DNA from: an uncultured Verrucomicrobiales bacterium
GTDB taxonomy: Bacteria > Verrucomicrobiota > Verrucomicrobiia > Verrucomicrobiales > Akkermansiaceae
NCBI GenBank assembly: GCA_937944055.1
Contig: CALDZJ010000078.1
Location: forward strand, 1 to 64,000
DNA length: 64,000 nt
Direction of reading: 5' to 3'
The notes below the pieces were generated by a model. That model worked only from the letters and a program-made list of their open reading frames with translations. It did no database searches and was not told where the DNA came from. The first letter of the stretch is position 1, and each line of letters starts with the position of its first letter. Shown piece after piece: positions 40,090-48,969 of the stretch. Position numbers and translations under genes: made by a program.

Positions 40090-41730
40090 TTATTTCCCTT
40101 GATACCTCACCCGCTGATCGCCTCGTGGAAGAATATGAGGAGTCAGGAAAATTAAGGTATCGCTGAAAGAATCACGATCTGAGCTATTCCGGAACATCGC
40201 TCCGAGGCCTGGGATGTTTTTCAAGAATGGGATCCCCTCTTCCTGAAGACTGGTGCTTTCAGAGGAAAGTCCCCCGATCACCGTCGTTTGCCCCGTCGCC
40301 AAGTAGAGGGAAGTGATTGCCGAGCGCGTTAAGATCGGAGTTTGCACATTTCCATCCACAATCACCGAGCGTGTGTCATCGAACTCATCCTTACTCGTAT
40401 TAATATCCAATTTCACCCAATTCGTATCAATCACGTGAGGAGTCACTTCTAAGCGTAAGGTTGCCCGTTTAAACTCGACCTGCGAAACCGCCGCGACCCC
40501 GCTCCCGGCTGAGGATGCAAATGGTCTCTCCTCCCCGCTCTCAATGATGGCCGTCAACTGATCCAGCGTCGTAATCGAGGGTCTCGAGACAATGTTAAGT
40601 CTTCCATCTTTCTGTAAGGCTGAAAGCTGGGCTTGCAGGAGATGGCTCCCTCTCACACGGCTCAAGCCGTAAAGTAAGCCTCTCCCGTTGAGGTCGAATC
40701 CGGCCGGAAAGTTAGAACTCACCCCATCAGTATTTGGAGGAAATCCGACATCCAGATCATCTACGCCCGCTGAATCAAAGACTCCCCATTGGACTCCAAG
40801 TTGGCGCGCAATCTCATTACTCGCTTGGACAATGCTGGCTTCAATCAAAATTTGATACGAAGGCTGATCTAAGCCCGCGATGAGCTTCCGCGCCTGAGCG
40901 AGGTCTGTGGGGATGCCATGAATAATGACCTGCCCCGTATCCTTAGAGGCCCGAATTGTGAAGCGGGCCCCCTCCTCTTCCTCCGCTGCCGCGCTATTAC
41001 CAGCCTCAGCTGAGCCCCCGGCTGCTTGATCATCTGCCACCATCGCATTCATGGTCTCGCCCACTGCCGCAACCAGATTATCGAGGTCAGCATAATGGAT
41101 GCGGATCATCTCCACTCCCATCGGCTCGGAGCGCATTCTCCTTTCAGCCGCCATCGTCTGATCATGCAGGGCCTGCTCCATCGCAATCTTCCCTTGGATG
41201 TCTTGCACCGAGAAAAGGCTCAAAAGATCATCCTTAAGATCATAGTGAATTCCCCGAGCCTCCGTAATGGCCAAGAAGAGGCGATCCCATCGAGTTTCAT
41301 GACGCAAGCTCACATGAACTGGCCCCGAGATATTATTGCTGATGATGACATTCAAATCCGCCGCATCCGCAAGGGTCCGCAACAATACCCCGACATCCAT
41401 CTCACGACTTAAGACAATGTTCTTGATCGGGATCTGTGGCAGTGGCTCAGGGCGCGTAGCCTGCAGAGCCGTTTCAGCTTCCTCATGAAAATCGCGCATC
41501 GTTGAGAAATCCGGAGCAGGCGGAGCGAAACTTGCAGAATTTGCCGCCGCTTGCTTCCATGCCTTATAAGTCGCGTTTTCACTCGCCGACTCCCATTTTT
41601 CTTGGAACGGCATATTGCAGCCCCCCAGGAAAACACCCATTCCGAGGACTCCGAAAAACCTGCGCCCAAATCTCCCCAAAAACTGAGGAACTGCGCTTTG
41701 TGTAAAGATGGTCATTGTCGTATTTTTCAT
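40090..41730 (-). CDS. Outer-membrane secretin, lipoprotein type (PilQ/GspD/MshL-like)
   Basis: Lipobox GVFLGGC; STN/N0-like LSREMDVGVLLRTLADAADLNVIISNNI; secretin core RPSITTLDQLTAIIESGEE...TTVIGGLSSES...PGLGAMFRNSS...LIFLTPHIL. Confidence 0.92.
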   Translation of the reverse strand: MKNTTMTIFTQSAVPQFLGRFGRRFFGVLGMGVFLGGCNMPFQEKWESASENATYKAWKQAAANSASFAPPAPDFSTMRDFHEEAETALQATRPEPLPQIPIKNIVLSREMDVGVLLRTLADAADLNVIISNNISGPVHVSLRHETRWDRLFLAITEARGIHYDLKDDLLSLFSVQDIQGKIAMEQALHDQTMAAERRMRSEPMGVEMIRIHYADLDNLVAAVGETMNAMVADDQAAGGSAEAGNSAAAEEEEGARFTIRASKDTGQVIIHGIPTDLAQARKLIAGLDQPSYQILIEASIVQASNEIARQLGVQWGVFDSAGVDDLDVGFPPNTDGVSSNFPAGFDLNGRGLLYGLSRVRGSHLLQAQLSALQKDGRLNIVSRPSITTLDQLTAIIESGEERPFASSAGSGVAAVSQVEFKRATLRLEVTPHVIDTNWVKLDINTSKDEFDDTRSVIVDGNVQTPILTRSAITSLYLATGQTTVIGGLSSESTSLQEEGIPFLKNIPGLGAMFRNSSDRDSFSDTLIFLTPHILPRGDQRVRYQGK

Positions 41731-42455
41731 CGTGTCTCTGTGCTGCTTGGAGATTGTTCTGGGCTTGGGGCAGGGCTAACTGGAGGAGGAAGAACGGGAA
41801 GTGGGACCACTTCCACACCCGGGACTTGAGTCGGAGGCAGGGTTTCTTGCCCCAGTGGAGGAGGACCCGGCACGAGAGGTCTTTCCGAATCTGAAGAGGA
41901 GCCATCTTCCTCATTCTCATCCGGATCTGCCGTCAGCTCTTGAGGCTTCCCATTAATAAAAGGCTTCGCAAGAGGCACATCTACGGGGTCACTCGCTCCC
42001 CGTCGAAGAACCTTAATGTGATCTGAAAAAATTCTTAAGAGTTGAAATTCCCCACCATCGATCGGCTCCCCGGCTCGGTAATCTTGCCCATCAATAATCG
42101 CGATTAAGCGATCACCAATGCTAAGAAAGCCAACATACTCAGGAAGCGGCGCGATGTATTCCGCGGTAGGTGCTGCCACAACGGGTTCCTCACGCTCTTC
42201 TACTACCAAAAGCCGATCTCGAAAGGGATTGCGTAGCCAGTTAGTCGTTGCGGCAGCCAAGATGTCTTTCTCACGACTCGTAGATTCGCCCTTCTTCAGG
42301 CTGGTTTGAACCTTTACGGTCAAGGAGGAAAAATCAATCGGGGTCCGTGCGGAAACCCCAGCTGGCGGGTTTAAGATTGCAGGCAGATAGCTCGCGACTG
42401 CTCCGACCGCGGCAACTCCCACTAAACCGAGTAATATTTTCTCTCTAAGTATCAT
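41727..42455 (-). CDS. PilP/GspC-like inner-membrane protein with proline-rich tail
   Basis: N-terminal TM; NPFRDRL; PLPEYVGFLSIGDRLIAIIDGQDYRAGEPIDGGEFQLLRIFSDHIKVLRRG; ATGA overlap with the secretin gene. Confidence 0.65.
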   Translation of the reverse strand: MILREKILLGLVGVAAVGAVASYLPAILNPPAGVSARTPIDFSSLTVKVQTSLKKGESTSREKDILAAATTNWLRNPFRDRLLVVEEREEPVVAAPTAEYIAPLPEYVGFLSIGDRLIAIIDGQDYRAGEPIDGGEFQLLRIFSDHIKVLRRGASDPVDVPLAKPFINGKPQELTADPDENEEDGSSSDSERPLVPGPPPLGQETLPPTQVPGVEVVPLPVLPPPVSPAPSPEQSPSSTETR

Positions 42456-42985
42456 TGTATTGCAAGCCAGACTGAAAGATTCATTTCGTGCCCCAAATCA
42501 GTCACATCAATCGTAAACGAGTCGATAGAATCGATCGATTTCATTTTATTAAGCCCCCCCAAGAGCTTGTTGAAAGTTAAGAACTGTCCGCGCATGCGAG
42601 CATCCACTCGCAACATCTCGCGCCCCCCTTGTAGCGAGCGGACCTGCGGAGTCACCGCTACGAGCTCGACCTGTGACTCACGGGCCAGCGTCTCAAAAAC
42701 CTCCGGCAACTCCGCCAGATCATCGATTTTAAGCGGCTCTAGTTGATTGACCGCTATCGCCTCCGGCAAGGAATCATTTTTACGTCGCTGGAGCGGGATG
42801 AAAATTGGAGTGAAAGCCTTCTGTTCTTCGATATCAGCTTTCAACTCCACAATCGCCTTCTTAGTGCTCGCGATTCCTCGTGAAGTGGGAAGAACCCCGA
42901 TGAAAATAACGGTCAATAAAGCCACGATCAAAATGACCGGTAAGGCGAATTTCAAGCTAGTTGAGGTGCGTGAGTTTTTTGCCAT
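42452..42985 (-). CDS. PilO/GspM-like protein
   Basis: N-terminal TM, coiled coil, small alpha/beta domain; position between PilMN- and PilP-like genes. Confidence 0.65.
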   Translation of the reverse strand: MAKNSRTSTSLKFALPVILIVALLTVIFIGVLPTSRGIASTKKAIVELKADIEEQKAFTPIFIPLQRRKNDSLPEAIAVNQLEPLKIDDLAELPEVFETLARESQVELVAVTPQVRSLQGGREMLRVDARMRGQFLTFNKLLGGLNKMKSIDSIDSFTIDVTDLGHEMNLSVWLAIQ

Positions 42986-42990
42986 CGTCT

Positions 42991-44796
42991 CTATTGGTTT
43001 TCGCTGCTCTCCGGCTCCGTGACGGTCTCGACCTTTAAGGTAAAGGTGAGGTGCAAACGGCCCTCACTTTGGACCAACTCGGTCGATTCAACCTCGATCT
43101 CGGTCAGCAAGCGTGATTGATCGAGGCGGGCAATATAAATGGTAAGAGAAGTCTCCAAGCTGGTGCGCTCGCCCGTGACGACCCCTCTTAGGAGCAGGGT
43201 GCCCTTGCGATCCGCTACCGCCTTCCCTGACGTCACTTTGATGTTTTGTGCCGCAGGGTCAAAGAAGGTAATGCCGCCCTCCATCGCGGCTGAGACGTGC
43301 AGTAGTGAAACGTTTTCAGGAGTCAGTCGAGTCACCTCAGACAAAAGCGCCAGAGCCTCGTAGCGGTTAATCGCTGCCTTGCGGCGTTCTCCTAGCACCT
43401 TTACTTCTTGATTTGTTTTCGTAACGAGAGATTCCGTAATCCGTGGTCCTAGAGACTCGAGCGTGGCCTCGAGCTTTTCTTTCTCTACCTTCAGCTCGCC
43501 TAAGCTCGCTCGTTGAGAATTGTAATATAAAGCCGCAGCGAGAGCTAAGAGCAGCAGTAAGATAGAAGCGATCGTGGAAAACTTATTCTCCGCCCCCTCG
43601 CGCTGACGTTCTTGATAAGTGTTGGCAAGATTGATCCCAGCTTGATTGGCCTCCAATGCCAAACCAAAGGCAGGACCATAGACCACCCGCTCAGCTTTCT
43701 CTTTAGGAACAGAAGCATGATCACCCAGCTCGACTCCATGAAAAGGATCAATCGCGAGCACTTCAGGGGAGAGCTTCTCCGCAAAAAAGTCGAAAAGCTT
43801 CCCGCGCGCCGCAATTTCACCGCCAAGAAAAACCGTCTCGATCGATTCTGAACCAAAGTTATTTTGGAAATACTCGATCGTGCGCTCGATCTGCCGGACG
43901 GTGCGCTCCAGCACTGGCACGAGCAGGGTGAAGGCTTTTTCACGGCTTTCACTCTCATCCCCGTCCCCAAAATTCTTGCCAAAGCTCCCTCCATTCTCTT
44001 CCGCGCCCCCTAAGTCCAACACCCGCTCGCAGCCCTCTTGCTCACTTAGCGCGGGATCGCTTTCGTGAGTCAGTGCGGCTGATAAACTGTCCAATCCAGA
44101 TGGGATATTTCGAGTAAAGACCAAACGTCCTTTGAGCAGAACACTCACACTGGTAGAAAGCTGTCCCAACTGACAGATCATGACAGGCCCTTGGGATTCC
44201 TGACCTGCATTCAATTTCACCAAATTTCGCAAACCAAGAAGGGGAAGCCCGATCCCCTCCAAGGAATAAGTGGATTGTGCAAAACCCTTCTTAACACTCT
44301 CGACACACTCGCGCTCAACCAGTGCACCCGTGATCTCTAATATCGGCCCGCTCTCTCCCCCTTGCTCGACTTCAAAATCAACGATCGTCTCTTCTTCAAC
44401 GAATTCATCCTCCTTCTGAAGCGCCCAATACACCGCCCCGGGGAGGCCAGATGGCTTCACCTTCGGGACCTTCAGATGATGGAGACGGGCTCGATCTAGC
44501 TTGGGGCAAGCCCACACATGCAGCTCCTTTGAAGAAGGAGAAAATTCCGCAAGTGCCTTCTTTAAAATCGAAGAAAAAGCCGGAGAATCAATTTCTAGGC
44601 TCGGATCAAAATCGTAGGTCCCACACTTTTGACATCGAGCCTTCCCGTCCGAGGAAAACTTGAGAAGAACTATGTAAATACTACGATAAGTAATCTCTAC
44701 CCCCACAGCCGCCCGGAGACCGCGTGTCTGCTTGCCCCGCCTAGAAGCTGGCGAGTCAATCCCCTCAGAAGTCGTTTTAGTGTTAGGTTCCTCCAT
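42991..44796 (-). CDS. PilM-PilN fusion (GspL-like architecture)
   Basis: N-terminal actin-like region (AVGVEITYRSIYIVLLKF...; ETVFLGGEIAARGKLFDFFAEKL) followed by one TM (ASILLLLLALAAALYYNSQ) and PilN-like periplasmic domain. Confidence 0.75.
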   Translation of the reverse strand: MEEPNTKTTSEGIDSPASRRGKQTRGLRAAVGVEITYRSIYIVLLKFSSDGKARCQKCGTYDFDPSLEIDSPAFSSILKKALAEFSPSSKELHVWACPKLDRARLHHLKVPKVKPSGLPGAVYWALQKEDEFVEEETIVDFEVEQGGESGPILEITGALVERECVESVKKGFAQSTYSLEGIGLPLLGLRNLVKLNAGQESQGPVMICQLGQLSTSVSVLLKGRLVFTRNIPSGLDSLSAALTHESDPALSEQEGCERVLDLGGAEENGGSFGKNFGDGDESESREKAFTLLVPVLERTVRQIERTIEYFQNNFGSESIETVFLGGEIAARGKLFDFFAEKLSPEVLAIDPFHGVELGDHASVPKEKAERVVYGPAFGLALEANQAGINLANTYQERQREGAENKFSTIASILLLLLALAAALYYNSQRASLGELKVEKEKLEATLESLGPRITESLVTKTNQEVKVLGERRKAAINRYEALALLSEVTRLTPENVSLLHVSAAMEGGITFFDPAAQNIKVTSGKAVADRKGTLLLRGVVTGERTSLETSLTIYIARLDQSRLLTEIEVESTELVQSEGRLHLTFTLKVETVTEPESSENQ

Positions 44797-44895
44797 CCTT
44801 ACGAACCCTCGAATAACTGAAACCTAAGGGCTTGGAAAGGGAATTTCTTTAAGGAAGAAGAGCAAAAAAAAGAAAATGAACAAAAAAAATCTACA

Positions 44896-44965
44896 CCTCG
44901 CTGATAGCCCCCTATCATATCTAAAAATATAGTTTTATATCACAGATTAAAGGGGCTTTTTTTTA
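44896..44965. promoter_or_regulatory. AT-rich upstream region of the pilus/secretion operon with nested palindromes
   Basis: TGATAG-CCCC-CTATCA palindrome; taaaa/tttta inner repeat; agcccc...ggggctttttttt. Confidence 0.4.
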
Positions 44966-45159
44966 AAAAAGAAATAAAGTTGATCAGAAAGCTAGGGTGA
45001 GATTTTTTTCGAGCATTTCGCCCAGCATGCCAGCCATTCCCCAAGCCATCCCCCATGATACACCCGAAGGCAGTGAAGGCCAATCAGCGCCTCTTCAAGG
45101 CGCTAGCTCCCCTACCCGATCCGAGCCCCTTTCACTTTGAGACCCGCTCCCCCCGCTCC

Positions 45160-45345
45160 CTATTGAGTCACTTCCTCTTCTTCCTTAGGAGCATCTGCCC
45201 CTTCTTTGTGATCTTCAGAGTGATCCTCGTGCTTGAAAAGATTTACGGTATCACTGGATTTCGGTGGATCAGATTCCCACTCGTGACGCTCACATGAGCA
45301 CAAGCCAAGAGCGATTGCAGCCAAAAGAACTGTAATTTTTTTCAT
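45160..45345 (-). CDS. Small acidic lipoprotein
   Basis: MKKITVLLAAIALGLCSCERHEW signal peptide/lipobox-like; charged remainder. Confidence 0.6.
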   Translation of the reverse strand: MKKITVLLAAIALGLCSCERHEWESDPPKSSDTVNLFKHEDHSEDHKEGADAPKEEEEVTQ

Positions 45346-45406
45346 TGCCCCCGTTGGATAGGTGAACGCTGCCGAAAAGGCAACTCCTCTTTGCGCCCTC
45401 TGCCTC

Positions 45407-46711
45407 CTAAATGCTCTGACGCCGATCGAGATAGGCGTTCGCCAGGGCCACCGGAAATCGCTGCGCCGTTTCGTCGAGCGTCACGATGCCATCTCCCTCC
45501 AAACCAGCAAGGACTCGCTCACGTTCAGCGGCATAATCTTCCGCCGCGAGATAAGCCAAGGCATCATCAAAGTTGCGTAATTCTTTCTCCCGCATTTCGC
45601 CAATTCCCGACTCCTGCAAACTCGCTAAGACGACCAGATGTTTCTCGCGTAATTTCCGCAGAGGCTCCCGCAGTTCCTCAGCATCTTCACCTCTTAAATT
45701 CGTCATCAGGATCACCATGGACCTCCGCCTTTGCACCTTCAACAAACGCTCGGCCGCCTCACTGAAATCGCTGGGAAAGGGTGAGGTTTCGTAGTCATAA
45801 AGGTGATTCAAAATCGTCGTCATCGCACTGCTGCCCTTCACTGGTGGCAGCCAGCGCTCGGTCCCTCCAAAGCTCAAGACGCCAATCTGGTCTCCTTGCC
45901 GCAGAGCGATGTAGGAAAGGAGAAGCATCGAGTTCAAACAGTGATCAAATTGCCTGATCTTTCCATCCATCGTCCGCATTCTCCGCCCACAATCCAGCAT
46001 CAGAATCACGGACTGATCGAGCTGTTCCTGAAAATCCCGGCTAATGAGTGCTTGCCTTTTCGAGCTGGCCTTCCAGTCAATCTGAGTCAAGGAATCGCCC
46101 ATTTGGTAATCCCGTAATTGGTGGAAATCTCGACTTAAGCCCGCGCGGTTTTTGCGAACAATCCCGCTGTGTTCTGGTCGATGAGCCATCGCCATCAAAG
46201 CGTAGCTCAAGACGGGCTGATAGTTGGGATAGACGCGCAGTTGCGCATTCTCTCCTAGGAGATGCCGCCGTGACCAAAGTCCCAAGAGAGAACTCAGGAG
46301 AATATGGGTTTTTCCAAAACAGACTTCACCTCGATCGTGCAGAGTGATCGGGTAGTTCAGGTCCAAATATGCCTGCTTTCTGACCCAGCCCTTCCATGGG
46401 AAAATGTCACAGTCACTGCGGGCTGGAATCCCATCATAAACCGACAGGTGGAGATGCCGTTTCGAGCCATTCACGAGCCTAAGGCGCAAGTCTGACTCGA
46501 TCCCGACAGCCATACGGCTTGGTAATGTTCGCTCGACCGATAGGGGCTTTAAAAAAACGACGGACAAGGCATCGCACAGAGCAAGCAGGCTCATCAAAAC
46601 TCCGCTCCACCTCCACCAGAACGAGAGTGCAGGCCAGATGGAAGCTGCTAAACCCAAAGCAGTCCAGAGGAGTAAAAGCCCTAAGAGAGCATGTGTCGGG
46701 CGCAGTGGCAT
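45407..46711 (-). CDS. DUF58 domain protein
   Basis: DFHQLRDYQMGDSLTQIDWKASSKRQALISRDFQEQLDQSVILMLDCGRRM. Confidence 0.92.
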   Translation of the reverse strand: MPLRPTHALLGLLLLWTALGLAASIWPALSFWWRWSGVLMSLLALCDALSVVFLKPLSVERTLPSRMAVGIESDLRLRLVNGSKRHLHLSVYDGIPARSDCDIFPWKGWVRKQAYLDLNYPITLHDRGEVCFGKTHILLSSLLGLWSRRHLLGENAQLRVYPNYQPVLSYALMAMAHRPEHSGIVRKNRAGLSRDFHQLRDYQMGDSLTQIDWKASSKRQALISRDFQEQLDQSVILMLDCGRRMRTMDGKIRQFDHCLNSMLLLSYIALRQGDQIGVLSFGGTERWLPPVKGSSAMTTILNHLYDYETSPFPSDFSEAAERLLKVQRRRSMVILMTNLRGEDAEELREPLRKLREKHLVVLASLQESGIGEMREKELRNFDDALAYLAAEDYAAERERVLAGLEGDGIVTLDETAQRFPVALANAYLDRRQSI

Positions 46712-46741
46712 CGAGCGATTTTTTCTTTTGTCTTTTAGCCG

Positions 46742-47776
46742 CTAAATTCGTGGAGCCTCGATCGATTCCAAAGCGGAACTCAGGAGGTCATCGACATTCT
46801 GCCCACTGATCGCCACTTCCGCCGCGATCTGGACGCGGTGCCGGAAGACAGGGAGCGCGGCACCTTTAATATCATCCGGAATCACGTAATCACGCCCACT
46901 CATCACGGCGTAGGATTTAGCGACTTGCACGAGGCTAATGGCCCCCCGCGTTCCCGCTCCGAGGCTCATTCCTTGCGCTTCACGAGTGTGCCGCGTTAAA
47001 CGCAAGGCGTAGTCGATCACCTCCGGCACCGCCCTCACCGTAGCGGTCAGAGCTTGGGCTTCGATGATAGTGGGGCGATCGCAAACTTGCTCGACTCCTC
47101 TCGGATCTAAGCCCCGCCCACCTGCCGTAGCGGTGACATTTGAGACCACTTGAAGTTCCTCACTCATCGTCGGGTAATCGATGATCACCTTCATGAGGAA
47201 GCGATCCAGTTGAGCCTCCGGGAGCGGGTAGGTTCCTTCTTGCTCAATTGGGTTTTGCGTCGCGAAGCACATGAACGGAGGCGCGACGGAGAGTGACTCT
47301 CCATCGATCGTGACTTGCTCCTCCTGCATCACTTCTAACAGCGCCGCTTGGGTCTTCGCCGGAGCGCGGTTAATCTCATCTGCTAAGAGCAGATTCGTGA
47401 ACACAGGGCCTCGGCGAGTTTGAAAGGACTGGCTTTTCATATCGAAAAGCGTGAAGCCCGTGATGTCTGAAGGCATCATATCTGGGGTGAATTGAAGACG
47501 GCCAAAGTCCCCCCCAAAGGTGCCCGCCAGAGCCAAGACAAGATGAGTTTTCCCAAGGCCGGGTTTTCCTTCTAAGAGGACATGACCGCCTGCCAAAAAG
47601 GCCGCCAGCACTTGCTCGATCGTCTCATCTTGACCATAGACCACTTTTTTAATCTCGCCCCGCAGAGCATCCGCTAGGCGGGTCACGCTGCTGAGCGCGG
47701 TCGTCGAGGATTGCGGTGGTCCTTCCTGTGAAGAATAAGGAAGAGGAGAATTTGCAGGATCATTTTCTGTCATCAC
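46742..47776 (-). CDS. MoxR-family AAA+ ATPase
   Basis: VVYGQDETIEQVLAAFLAGGHVLLEGKPGLGKTHLV; ADEINRAPAKTQAALLEVMQEEQVT; FATQNPIEQEGTYPLPEAQLDRFLMKV. Confidence 0.95.
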   Translation of the reverse strand: MMTENDPANSPLPYSSQEGPPQSSTTALSSVTRLADALRGEIKKVVYGQDETIEQVLAAFLAGGHVLLEGKPGLGKTHLVLALAGTFGGDFGRLQFTPDMMPSDITGFTLFDMKSQSFQTRRGPVFTNLLLADEINRAPAKTQAALLEVMQEEQVTIDGESLSVAPPFMCFATQNPIEQEGTYPLPEAQLDRFLMKVIIDYPTMSEELQVVSNVTATAGGRGLDPRGVEQVCDRPTIIEAQALTATVRAVPEVIDYALRLTRHTREAQGMSLGAGTRGAISLVQVAKSYAVMSGRDYVIPDDIKGAALPVFRHRVQIAAEVAISGQNVDDLLSSALESIEAPRI

Positions 47777-48969
47777 TTTAAGAGGCTTTGGATTTTTTGG
47801 ACCATTTTTAGGACCTGGCCGGGGTCTTTGTTTACGGGCTGAGTGAGCGCTTTCACAATCTCTTCGCGGGAAAGCTGAGAGGATTCGGCAAGGCGGTCGT
47901 AAAAACTTGCAGGGTCCCCCTGATGCTCACGCATGATCCGTGCACGCAAGGGCGCGATGAGATGATTGATTTTCCCGCGCCGCCAAAGATAGCGAGCAGA
48001 GGCCTGCAAAGAATCGCGATACGGTAAGGATTGGGAACTCTGATGAGAGTCTTGTAAAAGCGGCCCAAATCGTGGGACCTTTTTCCAAAGCCAGCAGAGC
48101 AGAAAAACAAGGCCTGCCAGCACACACATCCACCCCTCCCTCCAGAGTAGTCCGAAGAAGCCTGCTTGTGATCCGTAGAGAAAGACAATCCTCCCCATTT
48201 CCCCCGGCTCTTCTCCGGCATAACGATGGGCGATCATTTCCAGAAACTTGGCGTGATCTGCTCGCGCTAAATAGGGACTACGAAGTGGACGAGCGTGAGC
48301 CATCACAATCACCTCTCCGGTCCCATGACTCACTCCGATGACTCGGGAGAGCCCCTCATGTTCAAAATCCCAAATTTTAGCCTGCGCGGCGGAGAGCCCT
48401 GTCACGCCTTCTTGCTCTAATTGCAGGCCCGGCAGTCCCGGCATCCCCGGAACCGCCAAATCTTCGCGGAGTTTCGTTATGTGCCAGGACTGACTCAGAT
48501 GGCCCACCGCCTCTGCCTCGGAATCGCTAAAGGGGCTCCAATCCGCTCGTTTCACTTCGACGCCCAGCTCCTCGAAGAGGTAATCCATTCCGCTGAAATC
48601 CCCCTTTTCGGGAAGTTGAGAGCGAGAGGGCTGGACTCGGAAATCATTGCGCTCCTGCTCCCCGCCCTCGACGCTTAAAATGAGGGTCCCCCCTTGCTGG
48701 ACCCAAGTCAGCACGCGCATCCCCATCCCCTGAGTTTGTAAAAAAGAGACCGGCATAAAGACCACGCTCGTCTCCCTTCCATCCTGCGACCAAATCCGTG
48801 AACTCTCAACTGCCCAACCCTTTTCTTTTAAATAGAGCTCGGCAGCAAGATAGGGATTTAGCCGAGCCTCGCCGCTGTATCCCCGCGGGATCTCCCTCTC
48901 TAGAACCCTGCGATTCTCTTTCTGACAGCTCCACAGGAGAATGGCGCACAGTAAGATGAAATATCTCAC
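47773..48969 (-). CDS. DUF4350 domain lipoprotein (probable GTG start)
   Basis: VRYFILLCAILLWSCQ lipobox; YSGEARLNPYLAAELYLKEKGW; TLILSVEGGE. GTG start overlaps the preceding stop. Confidence 0.75.
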   Translation of the reverse strand: MRYFILLCAILLWSCQKENRRVLEREIPRGYSGEARLNPYLAAELYLKEKGWAVESSRIWSQDGRETSVVFMPVSFLQTQGMGMRVLTWVQQGGTLILSVEGGEQERNDFRVQPSRSQLPEKGDFSGMDYLFEELGVEVKRADWSPFSDSEAEAVGHLSQSWHITKLREDLAVPGMPGLPGLQLEQEGVTGLSAAQAKIWDFEHEGLSRVIGVSHGTGEVIVMAHARPLRSPYLARADHAKFLEMIAHRYAGEEPGEMGRIVFLYGSQAGFFGLLWREGWMCVLAGLVFLLCWLWKKVPRFGPLLQDSHQSSQSLPYRDSLQASARYLWRRGKINHLIAPLRARIMREHQGDPASFYDRLAESSQLSREEIVKALTQPVNKDPGQVLKMVQKIQSLLK

